Source: CAVXWV01 sp963695415 (GTDB lineage Bacteria; Chloroflexota; Anaerolineae; Anaerolineales; UBA4823). From it: DNA of 64,000 nucleotides. The position numbers and the translations under genes are program-made. Below are positions 9,792-17,583 of this stretch, piece after piece; within the stretch, counting starts at the first letter, position 1, and each line of letters opens with the position of its first letter. The DNA is taken from assembly GCA_963695415.1 (NCBI GenBank), contig CAVOGL010000003.1:1-64000 (forward strand), read 5' to 3'. The notes beneath the pieces are model-generated. The model was not told the origin of the DNA. It ran no database searches and was given only the letters and a program-made list of their open reading frames with translations.

Positions 9792-11106
9792 TCAATCTTG
9801 AGGCATCTCATCTAATAGATTTCTCGCCGTCTCCAGGTCACCCGCCAGCACGGCGGCGACGGCTTCGTCCAGCGCAGCCTGCACGGCCTCATCCCCGGCG
9901 TGCTGCTTGCGCAGGTTGAAGATCTGCAGGGGCAGCTCGAGGTCGGCGGCGGTGAAGGCGAAGCCCGGGTCGAGGTCCCGGTTCAGCGCCTGGAGCTGCT
10001 CCAGGTAGGCGTAGCCGTACTCCTGCGTTGGCTCGATGTTGGTGCCCTCGCCGTAGTCGTTCCAGGTGACCAGCTGGACGACGTCGGGGTTATTGTCCAG
10101 GGCGATTTGCAGGGTGTGGGCGAAGGTCTCGCCGTCCCTGGCGTCGAGGAATCCGTATCCTGCGCCCACGCCGGCCTCGGCGTAGATGTCGTTAAAGCCA
10201 GGGAAGGCGCTGGCGACGAGGTGCTCCCAATCCGCCGCCCTGGCGTAGAAGGCGTTCAGGTAGGAGTTCAGCGCCTCCGCGGAGAGCGCCCCGCCCACGG
10301 ACTTTGACATCGGCGGCCAGGGGTAGCTGGTCAGGGCGGCGGGTGGGATGGGGGTATCCTCGGTGATCAGCATGGGCGCTTGCTCAAGATCGGAGAAGAT
10401 CGTTTCCCATTCGGCGCTGGTCTTGAAGTAGGGCGGGTTGCCGAAGACGAAGAGCACGGGCTGCCCGGAGAGGCGCAGGTACTCCGGCTTGCCGAACCAG
10501 TTCTCTTCCAGGTACGCGCATCACTTCCTGGGCGTGGCTGGCTTCGGACCCGGCGGGCAGGTGACCGTTCTCGACCATGTTCTTGATCGTGACGTCCTCG
10601 TAGCAGATGGCGAATGCCAGCCCGGCGCGCTGGACGTGCTCGAAGAGCCGGTGCGTGGCGGCGTTGATCGTGCCGTAGTCCCAGAAGTCCTCGATGCCGT
10701 ACCAGTCGACGATCACGCCGTCGATCCCGCTGAGCTTCATCAGCATCACCTGGTATTCGAGCAGGTCGTCGTCGGCGGAGTCGTAGGGTCCGGTGAGGGG
10801 GTAGTAGTGCGAGGCGATGGAGGCTCTGCCGTCCTCGTCCACCTGGTCGGGGTCGAAGTGGTCCATGGTCCAGTGCCAGCCCCAGTAGCCGGAGGTGCCG
10901 GGGGTTTGGTACCACGACATGTAATGCGCCAGGAACAGGGGGCGCCCGGGGGAGCGGACCGTCTCGATGGTGGGGGGAGTTGTTTCAGACAGCGCTGAGG
11001 TCGCCGTTGGGGCTGCGGCGGTACCGGGGAATTGCCCCTGCCCGGGGCTGCAGGCGCTGAGGCTGAAAAAGGTGATCACTAGGAGAGGCAGGAGGAGGCG
11101 GGTCAT
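9792..11106 (-). CDS. lipoprotein, glycoside hydrolase family 99-like (one frame break)
   Basis: The N-terminus (MTRLLLPLLVITFFSLSAC) is a lipoprotein signal with lipobox LSAC. A Ser/Thr/Pro-rich linker and a GH99/GH71-like catalytic domain follow: LFLAHYMSWYQTPG, YPLTGPYDSADDDLLEYQVMLMKLSGIDGVIVDWYG and, near the C-terminus, VTWNDYGEGTNIEPTQEYGY. That last motif matches the acidic active-site strand seen in GH99-type proteins (FNEW-GTQIEP). A single extra base near 10515 breaks the frame between ASHAQEVMR and YLEENWFGKPEYL; both halves align with one protein. The likely role is a surface-anchored glycan hydrolase. A second family member lies at 38455. Confidence 0.7.
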
Positions 11107-11170
11107 TGGGTTTGGCGGTTGTGGGGATGCAGGATTATTGTACCTGAGGATGGAGATGGCGCAGTGGGAA

Positions 11171-11580
11171 TGTAGCGGCAGACCTGCGTGTCTGCCGGAT
11201 GAAGGCACGGTGCACACGCAGGTGCACCGCTACACAAGCGGAGGAATGCAGCGGCAGACCTATGTGTCTGCCGGATGAAGGCACGGTGCACACGCAGGTG
11301 CACCGCTACACAAACGGGAGGAATGTAGCGGCAGACCTGCGTGTCTGCCGGATGAAGGCAAGGGTGCACACGCAGGTGCACCGCTACACAAGCGGAGGGA
11401 TGTAGCGGCAGACCTGCGTGTCTGCCGGATGAAGGCACGGTGCACACGCAGGTGCACCGCTACACAAGCGGAGGGAATGTAGCGGCAGACCTGTGTGTCT
11501 GCCGGATGAAGGCATGGTGCACACGCAGGTGCACCGCTACACAAACGGAGGGCATGTAGCGGCAGACCTGCGTGTCTGCC
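11171..11580. repeat. array of 77-bp double-hairpin repeats, left of vapBC
   Basis: Units start at 11171, 11247, 11324, 11401 and 11478, with a half unit at 11555-11580. Each unit reads TGTAGC, then hairpin A (GGCAGAC-CTGCGT-GTCTGCC), a 13-14-nt spacer, hairpin B (GGTGCAC-ACGCAG-GTGCACC) and GCTACA. The outer TGTAGC/GCTACA pair, and loop A is the reverse complement of loop B, so a unit can fold as a three-way junction with kissing loops. The half unit keeps only hairpin A and ends 10 bp before the vapC stop codon. Short ORFs called in this array are periodic artefacts. Confidence 0.9.
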
Positions 11581-11590
11581 CTATTTTGGA

Positions 11591-12013
11591 TTAAATTTCA
11601 ACCTGGTAATCCTCAATCCACAACACCCAATCCAGCTGCGGGTGGACGGCATTGTACAGGCGCAGGTCACCGGTGAGCAGTTTTTGACCGGTCTTGTGCG
11701 CCAGGGACAGGTATGCGGCGTCATAGGCAGAGCGGTCGAACTGGCGTGCCATGGGCAGCATCTCGCCAGGTTCCTGCTGGATGACTTCGATGTCCAGCTC
11801 GCCCATCACCTGCAGGATCTCTTCTGCCTGGTCACGCGTGATGCGCTGGCGTCTCTCTGCCTGCCAGACGGCATTGCTCAGCTCATACGGGAGCAGGGCG
11901 GGGGCTTGAAGCTTCAGGTCTCCGTTGATGTGGCTGCGCAGGATGATCTGTGCCTGCGCCTGGGCTTCATCCGGGAAGAAGGCGCGCAGGACGACGCTGG
12001 CATCGATGATCAC
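11591..12013 (-). CDS. vapC: PIN-domain toxin, VapC family
   Basis: The protein has 140 residues. PIN-domain acidic residues are visible: MIIDASVVLRAFF (Asp4), a central YELSNAVW (Glu ~44) and SAYDAAYLSLAHKTGQKLLTGDLRLYNAV (Asp ~95 and ~113). VapC toxins are Mg-dependent ribonucleases cutting tRNA or rRNA. The ATG overlaps the antitoxin stop codon by four bases (ATGA), the usual TA arrangement. The pair sits between two repeat arrays. Confidence 0.88.
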   Translation of the reverse strand: MIIDASVVLRAFFPDEAQAQAQIILRSHINGDLKLQAPALLPYELSNAVWQAERRQRITRDQAEEILQVMGELDIEVIQQEPGEMLPMARQFDRSAYDAAYLSLAHKTGQKLLTGDLRLYNAVHPQLDWVLWIEDYQVEI

Positions 12014-12261
12014 CGCGAGTCCTCCAGCTCCTGGCGGGAGGCAGTGTACAGTTCTTCCGCTGTCAATCCGCTGTCTTTCAGGTCGCGTGACAACCGGGTC
12101 ATCTGCAGGGTCACCCGTGCCTGGCGCAGGCTTTCATACTCTTGCGGGGAGATGAGTACGCCCACGGTTTTTCCATGGCGCTGGATCATGATGGGTCCGG
12201 CGTCGACCTGTTTGAGCAGGGTGGAGAGGCGGTTGTGCGCCTCGGCGATGGAGATGTCCAT
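12010..12261 (-). CDS. Phd/YefM-type antitoxin
   Basis: This 83-residue protein starts MDISIAEAHNRLSTLLKQVDAGP and contains IMIQRHGKTVGVLISPQEYESL, the Phd/YefM DNA-binding fold. The C-terminal tail (DLKDSGLTAEELYTASRQELED) would wrap the toxin. I choose ATG 12261 over upstream starts because AAGGA lies about 10 nt upstream and the fold begins here. It is co-transcribed with vapC and probably represses its own promoter. Confidence 0.85.
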   Translation of the reverse strand: MDISIAEAHNRLSTLLKQVDAGPIMIQRHGKTVGVLISPQEYESLRQARVTLQMTRLSRDLKDSGLTAEELYTASRQELEDSR

Positions 12262-12274
12262 AAGTGTAGGTTCC

Positions 12275-12297
12275 TTATGTCTATGAATTATGTCTAT
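12275..12297 (-). promoter_or_regulatory. direct-repeat operator upstream of the antitoxin
   Basis: TTATGTCTAT occurs at 12275-12284 and again at 12288-12297 (plus strand), 13 bp apart, in an AT-rich patch overlapping the likely -10 region (ATTATA). This is a good candidate for the autoregulatory site of the Phd-like antitoxin. Confidence 0.5.
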
Positions 12298-12402
12298 AAT
12301 ATAGAGACGATTATACCTGAGTTTATTAACAAACACATCGTAGCTCGGATTGCGTGCTGACTGTTTCAGCGCACCCGAGCTGCATCAACAGGGGAGGAGG
12401 AC

Positions 12403-12977
12403 TGTAGTGGCAGACCTGCGTGTCTGCCGGATGAAGGCACGGTGCACACGCAGGTGCACCGCTACACAAGCGGAGGGAATGTAGCGGCAGACCTGTGTGT
12501 CTGCCGGATAGAGCCGAACGGTGCACACGCAGGTGCACCGCTACACAAGCGGAGGGAATGTAGCGGCAGACCTGTGTGTCTGCCGGATGAAGGCACGGTG
12601 CACACGCAGGTGCACCGCTACACAAGCGGAGGGAATGTAGCGGCAGACCTGTGTGTCTGCCGGATAGAGCCGAGGGGTGCACACGCAGGTGCACCGCTAC
12701 ACAAGCGGGAGGCATGTAGTGGCAGACCTGTGTGTCTGCCGGATAGAGCCGAGGGTGCACACGCAGGTGCACCGCTACACAAGCGGAGGGAATGTAGCGG
12801 CAGACCTGCGTGTCTGCCGGATAGAGCCGAGGGGTGCACACGCAGGTGCACCGCTACACAAGCGGAGGGAATGTAGCGGCAGACCTGCGTGTCTGCCGGA
12901 TAGAGCCGAGGGGTGCACACGCAGGTGCACCGCTACACAAGCGGGAGGCATGTAGTGGCAGACCTGCGTGTCTGCCC
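12403..12977. repeat. array of 77-79-bp double-hairpin repeats, right of vapBC
   Basis: Units start at 12403, 12480, 12559, 12636, 12715, 12793 and 12872, with a half unit at 12951-12977, giving seven full copies and a half. The sequence and orientation match the left array. Spacers come in two versions, GGATGAAGGCAC and GGATAGAGCCGAGG. Some copies have loop A as CTGTGT, which still pairs with loop B ACGCAG through a G-U wobble in RNA. The array again ends in a half unit with only hairpin A. Confidence 0.9.
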
Positions 12978-13051
12978 GGTAAAGCCTGGGGTGGGAGATC
13001 ACTTCGGCAAAGATCGCCTCGGGATGACGGACCAGCCCTTGACGGGTGGGA

Positions 13052-13057
13052 TATAAT
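13052..13057 (+). promoter_or_regulatory. -10 hexamer of a likely leaderless gene
   Basis: A perfect TATAAT ends 7 nt before the ATG at 13065, and no ribosome-binding site is present. Transcription would start at or next to the A of the start codon. No well-spaced -35 is seen. Confidence 0.5.
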
Positions 13058-13064
13058 TTACCCC

Positions 13065-13565
13065 ATGCGAACCCTTCAAGCCAACTCACATTCCTGTTTC
13101 GTCTGCGGGCTGTCGAACCCTTACGGGCTGCAGCTGCGCTTCTACACCACCGGCGAGGGCGAGGTGACCGCCGACTACACCGTCCCCGAGCATTTCCAGG
13201 GCTACCCGGGCGTGGTGCACGGCGGGATCGCCGCGGCGATGCTGGACGAGGCTGCCGGGCGTTCGCTGATGGGGTCCGGTAGTACACCGGATAATGCAGG
13301 AGCTCCGGACGGGACCGGTCCCCGCTTCATGTACACCGCCCGGCTGGATATCCGCTACCGCAAGAACGTGCCGGTGGGGCAGCCGCTGAGGCTGGTGGGC
13401 AGGGCAACGAAGAGCAAGCAGCGCACGGCTGCCGCGGTCAGCCAGATCCTGGATACACAGGGAAATGTGCTCGCCGAGGCGGATGTGCTGCTGGTGGACG
13501 TGCCCGACGACATGCTGAAGGGCGTTGACCTGGAGGCGCTGGGCTGGAAGGTGTATGCCGATTGA
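13065..13565 (+). CDS. PaaI-family hotdog thioesterase
   Basis: This 166-residue hotdog-fold protein hydrolyses acyl-CoA-type thioesters; the substrate is unknown. An N-terminal SCFVCGLSNPYGLQL segment typical of this subfamily is followed by the signature YPGVVHGGIAAAMLDEAAG, whose Gly/Asp/Glu region is the active site, then the strand RLDIRYRKNVPVGQPLRLVG. I chose ATG 13065, just after TATAAT, because upstream in-frame sequence is repeat-derived. It is flanked by repeat-rich DNA, with no clear operon partner. Confidence 0.82.
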   Translation: MRTLQANSHSCFVCGLSNPYGLQLRFYTTGEGEVTADYTVPEHFQGYPGVVHGGIAAAMLDEAAGRSLMGSGSTPDNAGAPDGTGPRFMYTARLDIRYRKNVPVGQPLRLVGRATKSKQRTAAAVSQILDTQGNVLAEADVLLVDVPDDMLKGVDLEALGWKVYAD

Positions 13566-13577
13566 CGGCGGCCGGGT

Positions 13578-13624
13578 ATGGCGGCGCCATAGAATGGCGG
13601 CTGCCATACAATGGCGGCTGCCAT
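13578..13624. repeat. three tandem ATGGC/GCCAT palindromes
   Basis: Copies of ATGGC-GGC(T)-GCCAT start at 13578, 13594 and 13611, about 17 bp apart, between the thioesterase gene and the next gene. Each can form a 5-bp hairpin. They may act in transcript ending or as a small mobile repeat. Confidence 0.6.
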
Positions 13625-13655
13625 AGAATACGGCAGGAAAGAAAGCGAGGTGCGC

Positions 13656-14473
13656 ATGATCAGCGAATATCACCGTCCTGAAAATTTGGAGCAGGCGCTG
13701 GCGCTGCTGGCGAGACCCGAGCCCCTGACGCTGCCGCTGGGCGGGGGACGAAATTGAACCGTCCGAACCCGCAGCGTTTTGCGGTGGTGGACGTGCAGGA
13801 CCTGGGCATGGATACGGTCGAGGTGCAGGCAAGCCGCCTGATGCTGGGGGCGGCGCTGACGCTGGAGCGGCTGGCTGCCCTGGCGGCTGATCCGGGCGCT
13901 TTCAGCCTGCCCGTCTCGATCAAGGATGACCTGGGCGCCCTGGGCGGTGTGCTGCGCAGCGAGCTGAACGCCAACCTGCGCCGCATGGCGACGGTGGCGG
14001 GCACGCTGGCGTCGGCGGACGGCAGGTCGGCGCTGGCGGCTGCGCTGCTGGCGCTGGATGCGGAGCTGGTGCTGCTGCCGGGGGAGCAGACAGTGAGCCT
14101 GGGGGAGGCGCTGGCTTTGCGCGGGCAGACCCTGCGCGGGAAATTGATCCGCTGGGTGAGCCTGCCAATAAACGCAAGGCTGGCATATGAAGTGGTCAGC
14201 CGCACGCCGGATGATGTCCCGCTGGTGTGCGCGGCGGTGGCGGGTTGGGGCGGGAGCGGCGGGCGCCGGAGCGGCGGGCGCCGGCGCGGCGCGCTGGGCG
14301 GGCACGGCGAGGCTCCAATGCTGGTGTTTGACGGCGCCGAGGTCAGCGGACCTGGCGCAGAGCTGGCGGCGGGCAGCGCGTATGCTGCTGCCGGCGACGA
14401 GTGGGCATCGGCGCAGTACCGGGGCGAGATGGCGGCGGTGTTGATGAGGCGGTGTATGCAGAGGCTGGATTGA
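13656..14473 (+). CDS. FAD-binding subunit of a molybdenum hydroxylase (one frame break, atypical C-terminus)
   Basis: This is a CoxM/XdhB-like subunit that passes electrons between iron-sulfur clusters and FAD. It starts MISEYHRPENLEQALALLAR at 13656; LPLGGG marks the FAD phosphate-binding loop. A missing base near 13753 breaks the frame, and the protein resumes as LNRPNPQRFAVVDVQDLGMD. The second FAD motif is weak: where cognates read RN-GT-GGN, this has NLRRMATVAGTLAS. The C-terminal part is shorter than usual and carries a low-complexity GGSGGRR run. The partner is presumably the FeS/Mo fusion at 17584, separated by an M16 protease gene. Confidence 0.65.
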
Positions 14474-14475
14474 GG

Positions 14476-14590
14476 GGTCGGGTAAGTGCCCTTACCTAAA
14501 ATCGGGTAAGGGACCCGACCTACGGGTAAATGGATTGAGGATGTCGGGTAAGTGCCCTTACCATAGAAAATCAGGGTAAGGGAGCCGACC
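14476..14590. repeat. two copies of a long inverted-repeat element
   Basis: Copy 1 (14476-14520) begins GGTCGGGT and ends ACCCGACC, perfect reverse complements. Its inside holds GGTAAG-TGCC-CTTACC and GGTAAGGG, which can pair either locally or with each other. Copy 2 (14543-14590) is a close variant (GTCGG to CCGAC). Both sit between the FAD subunit stop codon and the ribosome site of the protease gene. Confidence 0.75.
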
Positions 14591-14634
14591 TGCAATTTGG
14601 AATAAAAAAATCACGAGAATGTTGAGGAATTAAG

Positions 14635-17553
14635 ATGACGCAATACCACGGTTTTGAACTGGTCCAGGAGACCGAGATCCCCGAGCTGAGCACAAAGGCG
14701 AGGCTGTACACGCACGTGAAGAGCGGCGCCAGGCTGCTCTCGCTGGAGAACGACGACGAGAACAAGGTCTTCAGCATCAATTTCCGCACCCCGCCGCCCG
14801 ATTCGACCGGGCTGCCGCACATCATGGAACATGCCGTGCTGTGCGGATCGCAGCGCTTCCCGGTGCGCGAGCCGTTCGTCGAGCTGCTCAAGGGGTCGTT
14901 GAAGACGTTCGTCAACGCCTTCACCTTCCCGGACAAGACCTGCTACCCGGTGGCGAGCCAGAACGTGCAGGATTTCTACAACCTGATCGACGTGTACATG
15001 GACGCGGTGCTTTACCCGCTGATCCCGCCGCACGTGCTCGAGCAGGAAGGCTGGCATTACGAGCTGGACAGCGCGGAGGGCGAGCTGAACTACAAGGGCG
15101 TGGTCTTCAACGAGATGAAGGGCGCCTATTCGTCCCCGGATTCGCTCATGGCGAAGTTCTCGCAGGAGCTGCTCTTCCCGGGGCACGTTTACGGTCTCGA
15201 TTCGGGCGGCGACCCGCAGGTGATCCCGAACCTGACCTACAGCCAGTTCAAGCATTTCCACGAGACCTATTACCATCCCTCCAACGCCTACATCTTCTTC
15301 TACGGCGACGATGACCCCGCACAGCGCCTGGAGCGCATGGACGCTTACCTGCGCGATTTCAGCAGGCGCCAGGTGGACTCAGCCATCGGCACGGTCGAGC
15401 GCTTCAAGGCGCCCGCCCGCGTGACGAAGCCGTTCGATGCCGGCGAGCAGGAGCAGGACAAGAACCAGCACATGCTGACGATGAACTGGCTGCTGGACGA
15501 GGTCACCGACCGCCAGTATGGACTGGCGCTGGGCATCCTTGCGCACATTTTAATCGGCACCCCCGCCTCGCCCCTGCGCAAGGCGCTGATCGATTCCGGG
15601 CTGGGCGAGGACCTGGCAGGTGTGGGTCTGGAACGCGACCTGCGCCAGCCGTATTTTTCCACGGGTTTGAAGGGCATCAACCCGGAAAACCTGGATAAAG
15701 TCGAAGCCCTGATCGTCTCGACGCTCACTGACCTGGCGCAGAACGGCATCGATGCCGACACGCTGGCGGCTTCGTTGAACACGGTCGAGTTCCGCCTGAG
15801 AGAGAACAACACCGGCGGTTTCCCGCGCGGCATCGTCTTGATGATCCGCGCGTTGAACACCTGGCTCTACGATGGCGATCCGGTGGAGCCGCTGGCTTTT
15901 GAAAACCCCCTGGGGTCGATCCGCCAGCGCATGGCAGACGGCGAGCGTGTGTTCGAGAACTTGATCCGGCAGCACCTGCTGGACAACGCGCACACATTGA
16001 CCCTGGTCCTGGAGCCGGATGCAGCCTTGAACGAGCGCCTGGAGGCGCAGGAGCGTGAGCGGCTGGAGGCTGCCAGAGGGGGCATGTCGGCTGCGGACCT
16101 GGAGAAACTGGTCGAGAACACCCAGGCGCTCAAGCGCATCCAGGAGACGCCCGATTCAGCCGAAGCCCTGGCGACCATCCCGGTGCTCACGCTGGCGGAC
16201 CTTGAACCGGAAGTGAAGACCATTCCCATTGAGGAAGAGCACATTGCCGGCGTGGCAACGCTTTACCATGACCTGTTTACCAACGGCATCGTCTACCTCG
16301 ACCTGGGGATGGATTTGAAACAGCTGCCGGAAACGCTGCTGCCTTACGTGCCCCTGTTCGGTCGTTCGCTGGTGGAGATGGGCACCGCAAAAGAGGACTT
16401 TGTCAAATTATCGCAGCGCATCGGCAAGCACACCGGCGGCATCCACGCCACCGAGTTCACCACCTCTGTGCGCCAGACGGGCGATGCCGAGACGTGGCTG
16501 TTCGTGCGCGGCAAGTCCACCGTGCCGAGTTTCGATGAGCTGGCGGCTATCCTGGGCGAAATCCTGCTCAGCGTGCGGCTGGACAACCGCGAGCGTTTCC
16601 GCCAGATGGTGCTGGAAGAGAAAGCCAACCTGGAAGCAGCCCTGGTGCCTTCGGGTCATGCGATCGTGAATGGGCGCCTGCGCGCCCACTTCAACACTGC
16701 CGACCGGGTCTCGGAGCAGATGAGCGGGGTCAGCTACCTGTTCTTCCTGCGAGAATTGGCGCAGCGGGTGGAGGAGAACTGGCAGGATGTGCTCGAGAAG
16801 CTCGAGATGGTGCGCACCATGCTGGTGCGGCGCCCGGGCATGCTGGCGAACGTGACCCTCGACAGCGAAAATTGGGGCGCGTGCAAGCCTGCGTTCGAGC
16901 GCTTCCTGGAGCAATTCCCGGATCAGAAGGCTGCCAGGCTGGCATGGGAGCTGCCCAAACCGCCGGCGAATGAGGGGCTGACCATCCCCGCGCAGGTGAA
17001 TTACGTGGGCAAGGGCGGCAGCCTGTACGACCTGGGCTACCGGCTGGACGGCTCGATGATGGTCATCCGCAATTACCTGCGCACCACCTGGCTGTGGGAG
17101 CGCGTGCGCGTCCAGGGAGGCGCGTACGGCGGGTTCTGCGTCTTCGATCCCAGGACAGGCGTTTTTTCCTACATTTCCTACCGGGATCCCAACCTGCTGG
17201 CGACGCTGGATATTTATGACCGCACGGCGCAGTTCCTGCGCGACCTGGACCTGAGCCAGGAGGAGCTGGTGAAGACGATCATCGGGGCGATCGGCGAGAT
17301 GGACGCTTACCTGCTGCCGGATGCCAAGGGTTTCGCCTCGCTGTCGCGCTACCTGGCGCAGGAGACGGACGAGCAGCGCCAGCAGCTGCGCGAGCAAATC
17401 CTGAGCACCACCCAGGAAGATTTCCGGGCTTTAGCACCGTACCTGGAACGGGTCAAGGAGTCGGGCGAGGTGGTGGTGCTGGGCTCAGCCGAGGCGATCC
17501 GGCAGGCGGACGAGGAGCGCGGCGGCTGGCTGGACGTGAACAAGGTGCTCTGA
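14635..17553 (+). CDS. peptidase M16C (PreP/presequence-protease-like) metalloprotease
   Basis: At 972 residues this is a full-length two-lobed M16C protease, an intracellular zinc peptidase degrading short peptides inside a closed chamber. The inverted zinc motif HIMEH is at residues 62-66. The distal glutamate is probably in GVVFNEMKGAYS (~160). The C-terminal half has GGAYGGFC and SYRDPN, typical of the substrate-binding lobe. GAGG lies upstream of the ATG. The frame is intact over almost 3 kb. No functional tie to the flanking hydroxylase genes is evident. Confidence 0.92.
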   Translation: MTQYHGFELVQETEIPELSTKARLYTHVKSGARLLSLENDDENKVFSINFRTPPPDSTGLPHIMEHAVLCGSQRFPVREPFVELLKGSLKTFVNAFTFPDKTCYPVASQNVQDFYNLIDVYMDAVLYPLIPPHVLEQEGWHYELDSAEGELNYKGVVFNEMKGAYSSPDSLMAKFSQELLFPGHVYGLDSGGDPQVIPNLTYSQFKHFHETYYHPSNAYIFFYGDDDPAQRLERMDAYLRDFSRRQVDSAIGTVERFKAPARVTKPFDAGEQEQDKNQHMLTMNWLLDEVTDRQYGLALGILAHILIGTPASPLRKALIDSGLGEDLAGVGLERDLRQPYFSTGLKGINPENLDKVEALIVSTLTDLAQNGIDADTLAASLNTVEFRLRENNTGGFPRGIVLMIRALNTWLYDGDPVEPLAFENPLGSIRQRMADGERVFENLIRQHLLDNAHTLTLVLEPDAALNERLEAQERERLEAARGGMSAADLEKLVENTQALKRIQETPDSAEALATIPVLTLADLEPEVKTIPIEEEHIAGVATLYHDLFTNGIVYLDLGMDLKQLPETLLPYVPLFGRSLVEMGTAKEDFVKLSQRIGKHTGGIHATEFTTSVRQTGDAETWLFVRGKSTVPSFDELAAILGEILLSVRLDNRERFRQMVLEEKANLEAALVPSGHAIVNGRLRAHFNTADRVSEQMSGVSYLFFLRELAQRVEENWQDVLEKLEMVRTMLVRRPGMLANVTLDSENWGACKPAFERFLEQFPDQKAARLAWELPKPPANEGLTIPAQVNYVGKGGSLYDLGYRLDGSMMVIRNYLRTTWLWERVRVQGGAYGGFCVFDPRTGVFSYISYRDPNLLATLDIYDRTAQFLRDLDLSQEELVKTIIGAIGEMDAYLLPDAKGFASLSRYLAQETDEQRQQLREQILSTTQEDFRALAPYLERVKESGEVVVLGSAEAIRQADEERGGWLDVNKVL

Positions 17554-17583
17554 GCGGATCCAGGCACCGTCTGGAGGGTTGAG

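Noticed and set aside
9900..10307. Plus-strand ORF opposite the GH99-like lipoprotein
   Set aside because: It is a Gly/Val-rich antisense shadow, and the minus strand has convincing catalytic motifs.
11171..11580. CRISPR or integron attC array
   Set aside because: There are no unique spacers between copies, and no integrase or attC-type R boxes; the whole 77-bp unit is repeated.
11103..12955. Many overlapping ORFs of 60-170 codons with VCRIEPRGAHAGAPLHK-like repeats on both strands
   Set aside because: They are translations of the 77-bp palindromic repeat arrays; their periodicity follows the DNA repeat and there are no ribosome sites or codon bias.
13086..14595. Minus-strand ORFs opposite the thioesterase and FAD subunit
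   Set aside because: They are Pro/Ala/Arg-rich shadows of GC-rich plus-strand genes.
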